A stretch of 64,000 nucleotides of DNA. It comes from JAZKDW01 sp040387375. GTDB lineage: Bacteria; Pseudomonadota; Gammaproteobacteria; Burkholderiales; Burkholderiaceae_D. Location of the stretch: the NCBI GenBank assembly GCA_040387375.1, contig JAZKDW010000033.1:5281-69280 (forward strand), given 5' to 3'. Position numbers and translations under genes: made by a program. Under the pieces are notes generated by a model. The model ran no database searches. It saw nothing but the letters and a program-made list of their open reading frames with translations, and was not told where the DNA came from. Below, piece by piece: positions 51,289 to 61,001 of this stretch (position 1 is the first letter of the stretch; the number at the start of each line of letters is the position of its first letter).

Positions 51289-53541
51289 ATGAAATTCCGC
51301 TTCCCGATCGTTATCATCGACGAAGACTTCCGCTCTGAAAACACATCCGGCCTCGGCATTCGCGCCCTTGCCGACGCAATGGAAAAAGAAGGCATGGAAG
51401 TGCTGGGCGTGACCAGCTACGGCGACCTGTCGCAGTTCGCCCAGCAGCAATCGCGCGCATCGGCCTTCATCCTGTCGATCGACGATGAGGAATTCGGCGC
51501 CGGCAGTTTTGAAGAAACAGACCACGCGCTGAAATCGCTGCGCGCCTTCGTCGAAGAAATCCGCTACAAGAACGCCGACATCCCGATCTACCTGTACGGC
51601 GAAACCCGCACCTCGCGCCATATCCCCAACGATATCCTGCGCGAGCTGCACGGCTTCATCCACATGTTCGAGGACACACCCGAATTCGTCGCCCGCCACA
51701 TCATCCGTGAAGCGAAGTCGTATCTGGATGGCCTGTCGCCACCCTTCTTCCGTGCGCTCGTGCATTATGCGCAGGACGGCTCCTACTCATGGCACTGCCC
51801 CGGCCATTCGGGCGGCGTGGCATTCCTGAAATCGCCGATCGGCCAGATGTTCCACCAGTTTTTCGGCGAGAACATGCTGCGCGCCGACGTCTGCAACGCG
51901 GTCGAGGAACTGGGCCAGCTGCTCGACCATACCGGTCCGGTCGCCGCCAGCGAACGCAATGCGGCGCGCATCTTCAACGCCGACCACTGCTACTTCGTCA
52001 CCAACGGCACGTCGACCTCGAACAAGATGGTCTGGCATTCGACCGTTGCGCCCGGCGATATCGTCGTCGTCGATCGCAACTGCCACAAGTCGATCCTGCA
52101 TTCGATCATCATGACCGGCGCGATTCCGGTGTTCCTGATGCCGACCCGGAACCACCTCGGCATCATCGGACCGATTCCGCTGTCCGAATTCACGATGGAA
52201 AACATCCGCAAGAAAATCGAAGCCAATCCCTTTGCCCGCGAAGCCATCAACAAGAAGCCGCGCATCCTGACCATCACGCAGTCGACCTACGACGGCGTGC
52301 TGTACAACGTCGAGACGCTCAAGGACATGCTGGACGGCGAAATCGACACGCTGCATTTTGATGAAGCCTGGCTGCCGCACGCCACCTTCCATGACTTTTA
52401 CAAAGACATGCATGCGATCGGCAAGGACAGGCCGCGCGCCAAGGAATCGATGATTTTCTCGACCCAGTCGACGCACAAGCTGCTGGCCGGCCTGTCGCAG
52501 GCATCGCAGATCCTGGTGCGCGAATCGGAGTCGGTCAAGCTCGACCAGGACGCCTTCAATGAAGCCTACCTGATGCACACGTCGACCTCGCCGCAATACG
52601 CGATCATCGCCTCCTGCGACGTCGCGGCAGCAATGATGGAGCCGCCGGGCGGCACCGCGCTGGTCGAGGAAAGCATACTTGAAGCGCTGGACTTCCGCCG
52701 CGCCATGCGCAAGATCGATGAAGAGTGGGGCAAGGACTGGTGGTTCCAGGTATGGGGCCCGAATACCTTTTCAGAAAACGGCATCGGCTCGCGTGAAGAC
52801 TGGATGATCCGCGCCGAGGATGACTGGCATGGTTTCGGCGACCTCGCGCCCGGCTTCAACATGCTCGATCCGATCAAGGCCACCATCATCACGCCCGGGC
52901 TGTCGCTGGACGGCAAGTTCGGCGACACCGGCATACCGGCGTCGATCGTCACCAAGTACCTGGCCGAGCATGGCGTGATCGTCGAGAAGGCCGGGCTGTA
53001 TTCGTTCTTCATCATGTTCACCATCGGCATCACCAAGGGCCGCTGGAACACGCTGCTGACCGCGCTGCAGCAGTTCAAGGACGATTACGACAAGAACCAG
53101 CCGCTGTGGCGCATCCTGCCGGAATTTTCCGCCGCCAACCTGCGTTACGAACGTATCGGCCTGCGTGACCTGTGCCATCAGATCCATGATTTCTACAAGG
53201 CGTATGACGTCGCGCGCCTGACCACGGAAATGTATTTGTCCGACATGCAGCCGGCGATGAAACCGTCGGATGCGTTTGCCAGGATGGCGCACCGGGAAAT
53301 TGACCGGGTGCCGATCGACGAGCTGGAAGGACGTGTGACCTCGATCCTGCTGACGCCTTATCCGCCGGGCATTCCGTTACTGATTCCGGGTGAGCGTTTC
53401 AACAAGACGATCGTGGATTACCTGCGCTTTGCGCGCGATTTCAACGAGAAGTTTCCGGGGTTCGAGACCGATGTGCACGGGCTGGTGACGCGCGAGGTGG
53501 ATGGCAAGCGCGGATATTTCGTGGATTGCGTCAGGCAGTAG
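51289..53541 (+). CDS. Arginine/lysine/ornithine decarboxylase (Orn/Lys/Arg class-I, AdiA-like)
   Basis: 750 aa, the length of inducible fold-I amino-acid decarboxylases. An N-terminal wing domain (VIIDEDFRSENTSGLG) precedes the PLP aspartate-aminotransferase fold. The Schiff-base Lys is in STQSTHKLLAGLSQAS (Ser-x-His-Lys); WHCPGHSGGVAFLKSP and HFDEAWLPHATF are other active-site parts. The STHKLL...LSQAS block resembles arginine decarboxylase AdiA more than CadA or SpeF, but substrate calls by eye are weak. No antiporter gene is adjacent, so a polyamine role is as likely as acid resistance. Confidence 0.88.
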   Translation: MKFRFPIVIIDEDFRSENTSGLGIRALADAMEKEGMEVLGVTSYGDLSQFAQQQSRASAFILSIDDEEFGAGSFEETDHALKSLRAFVEEIRYKNADIPIYLYGETRTSRHIPNDILRELHGFIHMFEDTPEFVARHIIREAKSYLDGLSPPFFRALVHYAQDGSYSWHCPGHSGGVAFLKSPIGQMFHQFFGENMLRADVCNAVEELGQLLDHTGPVAASERNAARIFNADHCYFVTNGTSTSNKMVWHSTVAPGDIVVVDRNCHKSILHSIIMTGAIPVFLMPTRNHLGIIGPIPLSEFTMENIRKKIEANPFAREAINKKPRILTITQSTYDGVLYNVETLKDMLDGEIDTLHFDEAWLPHATFHDFYKDMHAIGKDRPRAKESMIFSTQSTHKLLAGLSQASQILVRESESVKLDQDAFNEAYLMHTSTSPQYAIIASCDVAAAMMEPPGGTALVEESILEALDFRRAMRKIDEEWGKDWWFQVWGPNTFSENGIGSREDWMIRAEDDWHGFGDLAPGFNMLDPIKATIITPGLSLDGKFGDTGIPASIVTKYLAEHGVIVEKAGLYSFFIMFTIGITKGRWNTLLTALQQFKDDYDKNQPLWRILPEFSAANLRYERIGLRDLCHQIHDFYKAYDVARLTTEMYLSDMQPAMKPSDAFARMAHREIDRVPIDELEGRVTSILLTPYPPGIPLLIPGERFNKTIVDYLRFARDFNEKFPGFETDVHGLVTREVDGKRGYFVDCVRQ

Positions 53542-53553
53542 AGTGATTGCCTG

Positions 53554-53585
53554 TCCCGGGCGCAGCAACACGCTGCGCTCCGGGA
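53554..53585. terminator. Hairpin between convergent decarboxylase and dcd genes
   Basis: TCCCGGGCGCAGC and GCTGCGCTCCGGGA pair around AACAC. No T run on either side, so it may be a bidirectional terminator or an RNA 3' end stabiliser. Confidence 0.5.
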
Positions 53586-53595
53586 GTGGCATGGT

Positions 53596-54162
53596 TCAGG
53601 TCTTGGGCAAGGTAACGCCGCGCTGTCCCTGATATTTTCCGCCGCGGTCCTTGTACGAGGTTTCGCAGACTTCGTCACTCTCGAAAAACAACACCTGGGC
53701 GCAACCCTCACCCGCATAAATCTTGGCTGGCAACGGTGTCGTGTTCGAAAACTCCAGCGTCACAAATCCTTCCCATTCCGGCTCGAACGGCGTCACATTG
53801 ACAATGATGCCGCAGCGCGCATAGGTCGATTTGCCGAGGCAGATCGTCAGCACGCTGCGCGGAATGCGGAAATATTCAATCGTGCGCGCCAGCGCGAACG
53901 AGTTCGGCGGAATGATGCAGACGTCGCTCTTGATATCGACGAAGGAGTTTTCATCGAAGTTCTTCGGATCGACAATGGTACTGTTGATATTGGTGAAAAT
54001 CTTGAATTCATCGGCGCAGCGGATATCGTAGCCATACGATGAGGTGCCGTAGGAGACGATCTTGTGACCGTTGGCCTCCCTTACCTGGCCCGGCTCGAAA
54101 GGCTCGATCATGCCGGTTTCTGCCGCCATGCGGCGGATCCATTTGTCTGATTTGATGGACAT
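53596..54162 (-). CDS. dcd: dCTP deaminase
   Basis: 188 aa. It deaminates dCTP to dUTP, supplying dUMP for ThyA. Family marks: SYGYDIRCADEFKIF, ALARTIEYFRIP, LGKSTYARCGI (nucleotide-binding Ser/Arg), NVTPFEPEWEGFVTLE with the catalytic Glu and QGQRGVTLPKT at the C-terminus. The length matches E. coli Dcd. Confidence 0.96.
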   Translation of the reverse strand: MSIKSDKWIRRMAAETGMIEPFEPGQVREANGHKIVSYGTSSYGYDIRCADEFKIFTNINSTIVDPKNFDENSFVDIKSDVCIIPPNSFALARTIEYFRIPRSVLTICLGKSTYARCGIIVNVTPFEPEWEGFVTLEFSNTTPLPAKIYAGEGCAQVLFFESDEVCETSYKDRGGKYQGQRGVTLPKT

Positions 54163-54255
54163 GTGTGCGTCGGTTGTGGGCGGACTTCAGGAACTGCGTG
54201 CTGCCTGGTCCCGCCGGTTGAGGGATAGCGGGAGATTTTACGCGAAATCCGGCCG

Positions 54256-54552
54256 CTATCCGCCGCCGCGGCGTGTGTAATTGTCGAAATAGGCCAGAAA
54301 TGCCGCACGCGCGGCCTGCGTCATGCCGCTGAAGCGGAAGCACACCGACAACACCGGCAGCGCGAGGCTGGCAATCCGCCTAGGAGGGCATTCCAGCAGC
54401 GTAATGTCAACCATGCCACCATCGGCATGGACACGATAGGCATTCGCCGTGCTGTCGATGCGGGCATCGCGGGTGGCGCCGGGCAGCCAGCGCTCGAACT
54501 CGGCCAACGTGCAACCCATCTCCCGTGTCAATTCGTCCACAGCTCCTTCCAC
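54256..54552 (-). CDS. Uncharacterised small protein of the aor-like cluster
   Basis: 98 aa from a GTG at 54552 (GAGGGG just upstream; other starts are possible). No family was recognised. It contains a mix of acidic and hydrophobic stretches (GGMVDITLLECPPRRIASLALP, quoted here as MVDITLLECPPRRI) and ends FDNYTRRGGG. It begins six bases after the MoaD-like stop, in the same direction. Its place suggests the last gene of an aldehyde:ferredoxin oxidoreductase operon, where small accessory genes are usual. Confidence 0.6.
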   Translation of the reverse strand: MEGAVDELTREMGCTLAEFERWLPGATRDARIDSTANAYRVHADGGMVDITLLECPPRRIASLALPVLSVCFRFSGMTQAARAAFLAYFDNYTRRGGG

Positions 54553-54558
54553 AGCCCC

Positions 54559-54810
54559 TCAGCCGCCTGCGACAGGCGGCCAGATTGCCAGCGCATCGCC
54601 TTCCTGCAAGGTGCGCTGCTGCCGCTCCGCCGGCGCGATATAGACACCGTTGACCAAGACCAGATGGACCAGCTTCGGCGGCAGCTTGAAGCGCAGGATC
54701 AGGTCGCCGATCGTGGTCGTGGGCGCCAGATCGAGTTCGACCGCATTGTATTTCCGCTCGGCCGGCAGGTAGTCGGTCAGCGTGGCGAACAGCTTGAATG
54801 TGATTTTCAT
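54559..54810 (-). CDS. MoaD/ThiS-like small carrier protein
   Basis: 83 aa from ATG 54810. The ubiquitin-like beta-grasp fold is visible as ITFKLFATLTDYLP and LVHLVLVNGVYIAP, and the chain ends in PVAGG, the Gly-Gly tail that is thiocarboxylated for sulfur transfer to molybdopterin. In aor operons the equivalent gene is thought to help build the tungsten cofactor. It follows the FAD protein by 15 bases. Confidence 0.85.
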   Translation of the reverse strand: MKITFKLFATLTDYLPAERKYNAVELDLAPTTTIGDLILRFKLPPKLVHLVLVNGVYIAPAERQQRTLQEGDALAIWPPVAGG

Positions 54811-54825
54811 GTTCACGAGATTACC

Positions 54826-56100
54826 TTACCCGGCCGCCTGCCATGCATGCTGCCGTTGCGAGCAGGCGATATACGCTTCCATCAGGCGCGTCGGATCGGC
54901 CACCAGCCTGTCTTTCCATTCACCCAGCTTCACGCGCTGCTGTATCAGGCCGCGCAGCACGCCGGTGTGGGCGGTGTGACCGATCGCATTGGCGCCGATC
55001 AGTATATCGCCGTCGAATTCCAGCCGCAGGTATCTGAAATTGGCCGGGTCGGTAAGTTCTATGCGTTCGCCATCCGGCACGCCGTCCCAGCGCCCGAACG
55101 AGGTCGAGATCAGGCCCAGCGTATCGAGCACGTTGATCTGCGTGACCGCATGCTGTTCCACGAATCTGCCGGCCATGTTCATCGCCGCGCACCATGCCTG
55201 GCCAGCCGCGCTGGGCTGGATCGCCGACACCACGGTCATGCCGCTTGCGGAGTCGAACGCTTCGGCGCAATCGCCGGCCGCATAGATGCCCGGCACGCTG
55301 GACTGCATGGTCGGATCGACCAGGATCCCCTTGCCGCAATGGATGCCGCTGTCCTGCAGAAAACCGAGGTTGGGCTTGACGCCGGTGGCGGAAATGACAA
55401 GATCGGCAGGCAGCCATTCACCGTTCGACAACTGCACCCGCAACGGCGCGCCGGACTCCTCATCCCCTTGCTCGATGGCCGTCACCTGGGTCGAGGTAAA
55501 TACCTTGACGCCTTTTTTCTCGCACCATTGCCTGATCATCCTGCCGGCGCCGTCGCCCATCATGCGCGGCACCATGCGGTCGCCCATTTCCACCACCGTC
55601 AGATCAATGCCGCGCGAGGCCAGCGCTTCCATGATGATGCAGCCGATGAAACCGGCGCCCATCTGGATCACGCGCGCCTTCGGCCGCGCCAGCGCCATGA
55701 TGTGACGCGCATCCTGCAGCGTCCAGCAGGAATGCACGCCCTTGCTGTCGATGCCGGGGATCGGCGGCCGGACCGGCAGCGAGCCGGTTGCGATCAGCAG
55801 CCTGTCGTAAGCGATGCTGCCGCCATCCTGCAAATGCACGGCGCGCGCGGTGCTGTCGATGGCTCGCGCACGGCCTGCTTGCTGCTGAATGCGCAAGCGC
55901 GAAAAATGCCCGATATCCTTGCGCAGGTAAGTGCCCTGCTCCTCGATATTACCCATCAGCAGATAGGGAATCGCCATGCGCGAATAACTCGGTTCCGGCT
56001 CATCGCCAAGCAGGACGATCTCGTCGCCGGCGGCGTTTTTACGAATGATTTCAGCGGCAATCACACCCGCCGGGCCGTTGCCGATAATGACGTGTTTCAT
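54826..56100 (-). CDS. FAD/NAD-dependent oxidoreductase, AorC-like
   Basis: 424 aa from ATG 56100 (earlier in-frame ATG at 56124 is less likely). FAD motif IIGNGPAGVIAAEII at the N-terminus, NAD motif IQMGAGFIGCIIMEAL near 155, and the second FAD contact GIYAAGDCAEAFD near 280. This pyridine-nucleotide disulfide-type fold also occurs in NirB and rubredoxin reductases. Next to an aldehyde:ferredoxin oxidoreductase gene end and a MoaD gene it best fits the NAD-linked FAD subunit (AorC) of that enzyme. Confidence 0.83.
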   Translation of the reverse strand: MKHVIIGNGPAGVIAAEIIRKNAAGDEIVLLGDEPEPSYSRMAIPYLLMGNIEEQGTYLRKDIGHFSRLRIQQQAGRARAIDSTARAVHLQDGGSIAYDRLLIATGSLPVRPPIPGIDSKGVHSCWTLQDARHIMALARPKARVIQMGAGFIGCIIMEALASRGIDLTVVEMGDRMVPRMMGDGAGRMIRQWCEKKGVKVFTSTQVTAIEQGDEESGAPLRVQLSNGEWLPADLVISATGVKPNLGFLQDSGIHCGKGILVDPTMQSSVPGIYAAGDCAEAFDSASGMTVVSAIQPSAAGQAWCAAMNMAGRFVEQHAVTQINVLDTLGLISTSFGRWDGVPDGERIELTDPANFRYLRLEFDGDILIGANAIGHTAHTGVLRGLIQQRVKLGEWKDRLVADPTRLMEAYIACSQRQHAWQAAG

Positions 56101-56175
56101 CAATGTTTTCCTTGCCGTTGCCATGCGGTCCGAGAAGCGCGGCGCCGGTTCCGGCCGGCGCCGCCTGACATGCGC

Positions 56176-56544
56176 CTACAAACTCAGACGCGACCGCGTT
56201 TCATCGGTCAGCTGGCCGTCGCCGGTCCAGCCGCGCACCTTGTAATACTCCGGCAGCATCTTGTCCAGTCCGCTGACCAGGCCTTTTGCCGGACCGGTCT
56301 GGGCCGCTTCGGTCATCAGGCGTTTCGGCAGATTGTCGTCCTTGCTGGTGAAGCCGGCGCGGTTGTTGAAGTCGCGCTCCATGTTCCAGATCCGCTCGCC
56401 GATGACGGCCAGGTTTTCCAGTGAAGACGACTCATCGCAAGCCGCATGCAATTGCGGCTGCAGGTCGGCCATGGTCCAGGCAAAGGTGGTGAACACACAC
56501 ACATCGGCCGAGTCGAACACCGCGGTCGCATCCTGGAATGCCTT
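56176..56544 (-). pseudogene. C-terminal remnant of aldehyde:ferredoxin oxidoreductase (AorB-like)
   Basis: About 123 codons from Lys-Ala-Phe-Gln-Asp (56544) to the stop at 56176. LAVIGERIWNMERDFN, AGFTSKDDNLPKRLMTEA, LPEYYKVRGW match the last domain of AOR family enzymes, whose full length is ~600 residues. A TGA stands directly before the remnant, and no AOR sequence is seen further upstream; repeat DNA starts within about 220 bases. The tungsten and iron-sulfur domains are gone, so it cannot work. The FAD and MoaD genes below it may be left without a partner. Confidence 0.8.
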
Positions 56545-56866
56545 TCAAGAAATCCCTTGAAAAATCCCTTGCATAAAGGCGGGAAAGGGCCGCAAGCGCT
56601 TGTGAAAAAGGGCGCTGCGCGTGCGTAGATCACGCGTCATCTGCTGATCCCAATTTTTTTACCTCGTTAAAACCAAGGCCCGTGGCGTCGCCAGTAAGTC
56701 AGGCGTGTGCGGCTTTGCTGCAATTTGCTTCGTGATTTCAATACTTGCACAGTCTCTGCGCTTTTCCACCCTACGAAATACAATTGCATGCTAAGCATGT
56801 CGCCCAGCGTTTCTCCCGCCAGATGTGTCGACGTGCCGGCGCCGCTGGAGGCAAAGGTGCGTTTGG

Positions 56867-56965
56867 GTTCCCGCTTGCAGCGCGCATATTCGCTTGCAAG
56901 CGAATATCGTTACGCAGGCGTGAGGCAATGCCTCACGATACCCCTGCTACACCTTTCGCGGGAAC
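56867..56965. repeat. Repeat element C with short inverted ends
   Basis: GTTCCCGC (56867-56874) and GCGGGAAC (56958-56965) flank the copy C core on both sides. The ends differ from those of elements A and B, so the same core travels in different wrappers. Confidence 0.5.
56876..56949 (-). repeat. Double-hairpin repeat core, copy C
   Basis: On the reverse strand: TAGCAGGGG, hairpin 1 (56919-56937, CGTGAGGCA arms), CCTGCGTAACG, hairpin 2 (56886-56907, perfect 22-base palindrome with ATATTCGC arms) and GCGCTGCA. It is nearly identical to copy B, with one change in the outer stem. Confidence 0.75.
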
Positions 56966-57005
56966 GACGGTGGTAATTGACACGACCTCCACTCTCACCA
57001 CCGTC

Positions 57006-57025
57006 ATTCTCGCGAATGCGGGAAT
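57006..57025. repeat. dRS3-like 20-bp palindrome
   Basis: ATTCTCGCGAATGCGGGAAT fits the ATTCCC-N8-GGGAAT form of the dispersed repeats common in betaproteobacteria, with one mismatch in the left arm. It continues into CCATAACCCGC. Confidence 0.6.
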
Positions 57026-57061
57026 CCATAACCCGCTCGCACGGTAAGGACAAAGCCAAGC

Positions 57062-60000
57062 TTAACGCTGCATCGATTCCCACACTTTTTGCAGCCGCTT
57101 GGCCGATACCGGCATCGGCGTGCGCAGCTCCTGCGCAAACAGCGACACCCGCAACTCTTCCAGCAGCCAGCGGAATTCATTCATCTTCGGGTCGGCATTC
57201 TTGCGTTCTTTTTGCGCCCGTTGCCACGGCGCGGCAACCTGCGCCCATTCGGCCATCAGCCGCACATCGCGGGTCGGATCGGCGCGCAATTTTTCAAGGC
57301 GCACGTTGATGGCTTTCAGATAGCGCGGGAAGTGCGTCAGCTGCGCATAGTCATTGTCGGCAATAAAACGCTTGCCCACCAGTGACTGCAATTGAGACTG
57401 GATATCGGCAACCGCCGCCGCATGCGCCTTGGCGCCTTGCAGCTTCTTTGGCAAGGCGTGATATTCCACCAGGATCTGGCTGCCCAGCCGGGCGATTTCA
57501 TTCACCAGCAAACCCAGCCGCGATTTGCCGGCTTCCTTGCGTGTATTAAATTCCTCCGCATTTTTCGGCAGCGGTTCTTGCAGGCAAGCCCGCTCCAGCC
57601 CTGCCTCGATGATCTGGTCGCGCAATTCTTCCTGCGAGCCCAGCGACATGAATTGCATGCCCATCTGCTGCAGGCCCGGGATATTTTTTTCCAGGTATTT
57701 GAGCTGTTCCTTCAACTGCAGCGCGAACAGGCGGCGCAAGCCGATGTGATGGATGCGCGCCGCTTCGGCCGGATCATCGAATACTTCCAGGTCGCAGTGT
57801 GTTTTCCTGTCGACCAGCGCAGGAAAGCCGGTCAGCGTTTGCCGCCCTTGCTGGATTTCCAGCAGCTCGGGCAATTCGCCGAAGGACCAGCTGGTCAGGT
57901 TCTGATATTCGCTGACGACGTTGGCCTTGGCCTCGGATGCCTGCGGCGCCGGGCCGGACTGCCGCTGCGGCGCGGATGGCTGTTCGCCGCCGGTGATGAC
58001 CGTCTGCTCTGCCAAGCGCTGGAAACTCTCGCGCGCCTGTCCGCCGAATTCGGATTGCAAGGCGCCGAGATTGCGCCCCATCTCCAGCTGCCGCCCATGC
58101 TCATCGATGATCTTGAAATTCATGAAGTGATGCGCGGGCAAGGTCTCGACCTTGAAATCCGTGCTGCGCGTCGCGATGCCGGTTTGCTCGCGCACGTCGG
58201 CGATGATGGCATCGAGCAGATTGCCTTTGCCGAATGCCTTGCGCGCATGGATGCGATCGCAAAATCCGGCCGCGTAGTCCGGCAGTGGCACGCAGTGGCG
58301 GCGCAATTTCTGCGGCAGCGATTTCAGCAGCAGGTGCACCTTCTCCTTCAGCATGCCGGGCACCAGCCATTCGCAGCGGCCGGCCGCCACCTGGTTCAGC
58401 GAATACAGCGGCACCGTCAGCGTGACACCGTCGCGCGCCGTGCCGGGTTCGAAATGATAGGACAGCCCCATGTCGACGCCGGCCACCAGCATCACTTTCG
58501 GAAACAGGTCGGTGGTGACGCCGGCGGCTTCATGCCGCATCAGGTCGTCGCGATTCAGATAGAGCAGCTTCGCATTTTTCGCGCTGGCGTCCTTGATCCA
58601 CTTTTCAAACGCAATGCCGTTGTGGATGTCCTGCGGTATCTCCTGGTCGTAAAACGCGGCGATCAGTTCTTCATCGACCAGCACGTCAAGCCGGCGCGAC
58701 TTGTGTTCGAGATTTTCGATTTCGCGTATCAGTTTCTGGTTGTGCGCGAAGAACGGCGCCCGGGTGTCGAATTCGCCGCCGACCAGCGCATCGCGTATGA
58801 AAATCTCGCGCGCTTCTTTCGGATTGATGGCGCCGAAGTTGATGCGGCGCTGGCTATATACCACCAGCCCATACAGCGTGGCGCGTTCATAGGCGGACAC
58901 CTGCGCCGTGCGTTTTTCCCAGCGCGGCTCGCCGTAGGATTTTTTCAGCAGGTGGCCGCCGACACGCTCCAGCCATTCCGGCTGGATCTGCGCAATGCAG
59001 CGCGCATACAGCCGGGTGGTGTCGACCAGTTCGGCCGCCATCACCCACCTGCCGGCTTTCTTCAACAGGCTCGATCCCGGCCAGATAGCAAACTTGATGC
59101 CGCGCGCGCCCAGGTACACGGCCTCATCCTCGGCCTTGAAGCCGACATTGCCCAGCAAACCCGTCAGCAGCGCGGTGTGCAGCTGTTCATACGTGGCGGG
59201 CAATTCGTTCAGGCGCCAGCCCTGCTCGCGCACGATGGTCAGCAGTTGCGAATGTACCTCGCGCCATTCGCGCAGCCGCAGTTGCGACAGGAAGCTGGCG
59301 CGGCAGTGCTCGAGCAACTGCTTGTTCGATTTCTTGTGCGCGATCGCTTCTTCAAACCATGTCCAGATCTTCAGGTAGCTCAGGAATTCCGACTTTTCAT
59401 CGGCGAATTTCTTGTGCGCGTTGTCGGCCGCCGCTTGCGCATCCATCGGCCGGTCGCGCGGATCCTGCACCGACAATGCGGCGGCGATGATCAGCACTTC
59501 GGAGAGGCAGGCATTTTCGCGCGCCGCCAGGATCATGCGGCCTACGCGCGGGTCGAGCGGCAATTTCGCCAGCTGGCGGCCGAGCGCCGTCATCTGGTTG
59601 TTGTCGTCGATGGCGCCCAGTTCCTGCAACAGCTGATAGCCGTCGGCGATTGCGCGTCCCGGCGGCGCTTCGATGAACGGGAAGGTCTCGACATCGGTCA
59701 GGTGCAGCGACTTCATGCGCAGAATGACGGCGGCCAGCGACGAGCGCAGGATTTCCGGCTCGGTAAATTTTGGCCGCAGCAGATAATCCTGCTCCTCGTA
59801 CAGACGGATGCAGACCCCCGCGGCGACGCGGCCGCAACGTCCTGCACGCTGGTTGGCCGCCGATTGTGCAATCGCTTCGATCTGCAATTGCTCGACCTTG
59901 TTGCGATAGCTGTAGCGCTTGACGCGCGCCAAGCCGGCGTCGACCACGTAGCGGATGCCGGGCACCGTCAGCGAGGTTTCGGCGACATTGGTGGCCAGCA

Positions 60001-60976
60001 CGATGCGGCGCGCGTTGGAGGTCCTGAACACACGCTCCTGCTCCTGTGCCGACAGGCGCGCAAACAGCGGCAGTATTTCGACCTGCGGCGGATGATGTTT
60101 GCGCAGCGTCTCGGCGGCGTCACGGATTTCCCGCTCGCCGGGCAGGAACACCAGTACGTCGCCGGAGCCGATCCGGCACAGCTCGTCAACCGCATCGGCG
60201 ACCGCGTCCATCAGGTCGCGCTGCCCTCTTTCCTTTTGCGCCATGCTGGGCGCGGCGCCGGGTTTGGCGGCGCTGCTGTCGGTATTGTCGACTGGCCGGT
60301 AGCGGACTTCGACCGGATACAGCCGGCCCGAGACTTCAATCACCGGCGCCGGCTTGCCCTCGGTGCCGAAATGGCGCGCAAAACGATCGGCGTCGATGGT
60401 GGCCGAGGTGATGATCAGCTTCAGGTCCGGCCGCCGCGGCAGCAGCTGCTTCAGGTAGCCAAGCAGGAAATCGATGTTCAGGCTGCGCTCGTGCGCTTCA
60501 TCGATGATGATGGTGTCGTATTGTTTCAACAATGGATCGGTCTGCGTCTCGGCCAGCAGGATGCCGTCGGTCATCAGCTTGATCCAGGCGCCCGGCGTCA
60601 GGGTATCGGTAAAACGCACCTTGAAGCCCACATGTTCGCCCAGCGGCGAGCCGAGTTCCTGCGCAATCCGCTTGGCGGTCGACGACGCGGCGATCCGGCG
60701 CGGCTGGGTATGGCCAATCAGCCCCTGCTGACCGCGCCCGAGTTCGAGGCAGATCTTGGGCAGCTGGGTGGTCTTGCCGGAGCCGGTTTCACCACACACG
60801 ATGAGGACCTGGCTGGCGCGCAAGGCGTCGGCGATGACGGCGCGTTTGCCCGAAACCGGCAACTCTTCGGGGAATACGATGGGCGGCAAAGGATTGCGAA
60901 CCGGGGGCGCGAGCGGACGAACCGGGCGATTACGGGGACTGGACATTGTTTTTTGTGGATGATCGGGTGCAGACAT
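57062..60976 (-). CDS. hrpA: ATP-dependent RNA helicase HrpA
   Basis: 1304 aa from ATG 60976; starts at 61003 and 60946 are possible. DEAH-box helicase: Walker A CGETGSGKTTQLP, IIIDEAHERSLN, TSATIDADRFARHFG and QRAGRCGRVAAG. Family-specific OB-fold and a long C-terminal DUF3418 region (about 700-1300) follow, as in E. coli HrpA (1300 aa). HrpA acts on stalled ribosomes and mRNA processing. It is divergent from argA with a very short shared promoter region. Confidence 0.94.
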   Translation of the reverse strand: MSAPDHPQKTMSSPRNRPVRPLAPPVRNPLPPIVFPEELPVSGKRAVIADALRASQVLIVCGETGSGKTTQLPKICLELGRGQQGLIGHTQPRRIAASSTAKRIAQELGSPLGEHVGFKVRFTDTLTPGAWIKLMTDGILLAETQTDPLLKQYDTIIIDEAHERSLNIDFLLGYLKQLLPRRPDLKLIITSATIDADRFARHFGTEGKPAPVIEVSGRLYPVEVRYRPVDNTDSSAAKPGAAPSMAQKERGQRDLMDAVADAVDELCRIGSGDVLVFLPGEREIRDAAETLRKHHPPQVEILPLFARLSAQEQERVFRTSNARRIVLATNVAETSLTVPGIRYVVDAGLARVKRYSYRNKVEQLQIEAIAQSAANQRAGRCGRVAAGVCIRLYEEQDYLLRPKFTEPEILRSSLAAVILRMKSLHLTDVETFPFIEAPPGRAIADGYQLLQELGAIDDNNQMTALGRQLAKLPLDPRVGRMILAARENACLSEVLIIAAALSVQDPRDRPMDAQAAADNAHKKFADEKSEFLSYLKIWTWFEEAIAHKKSNKQLLEHCRASFLSQLRLREWREVHSQLLTIVREQGWRLNELPATYEQLHTALLTGLLGNVGFKAEDEAVYLGARGIKFAIWPGSSLLKKAGRWVMAAELVDTTRLYARCIAQIQPEWLERVGGHLLKKSYGEPRWEKRTAQVSAYERATLYGLVVYSQRRINFGAINPKEAREIFIRDALVGGEFDTRAPFFAHNQKLIREIENLEHKSRRLDVLVDEELIAAFYDQEIPQDIHNGIAFEKWIKDASAKNAKLLYLNRDDLMRHEAAGVTTDLFPKVMLVAGVDMGLSYHFEPGTARDGVTLTVPLYSLNQVAAGRCEWLVPGMLKEKVHLLLKSLPQKLRRHCVPLPDYAAGFCDRIHARKAFGKGNLLDAIIADVREQTGIATRSTDFKVETLPAHHFMNFKIIDEHGRQLEMGRNLGALQSEFGGQARESFQRLAEQTVITGGEQPSAPQRQSGPAPQASEAKANVVSEYQNLTSWSFGELPELLEIQQGRQTLTGFPALVDRKTHCDLEVFDDPAEAARIHHIGLRRLFALQLKEQLKYLEKNIPGLQQMGMQFMSLGSQEELRDQIIEAGLERACLQEPLPKNAEEFNTRKEAGKSRLGLLVNEIARLGSQILVEYHALPKKLQGAKAHAAAVADIQSQLQSLVGKRFIADNDYAQLTHFPRYLKAINVRLEKLRADPTRDVRLMAEWAQVAAPWQRAQKERKNADPKMNEFRWLLEELRVSLFAQELRTPMPVSAKRLQKVWESMQR

Positions 60977-60986
60977 GGCGGAGCGA

Positions 60987-60994
60987 ATTATAAT
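60987..60994. promoter_or_regulatory. Symmetric ATTATAAT -10 element shared by hrpA and argA
   Basis: The eight bases are self-complementary and give TATAAT on both strands (60989-60994 plus, 60992-60987 minus). On the plus strand the expected start falls at about 61001-61002, the A of the argA ATG. No good -35 was found on either side. Confidence 0.4.
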
Positions 60995-61001
60995 GCGCAT
61001 C

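Larger units (their letters stand above)
56545..57061. other. Repeat-rich debris between the aor remnant and hrpA
   Basis: 517 bases without a supported gene. It holds a lone CTTTTCCACCCTAC (56761-56774), which is one end of a type-B element, the copy C core, and a Neisseria dRS3-like palindrome at 57006-57025. Confidence 0.6.
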
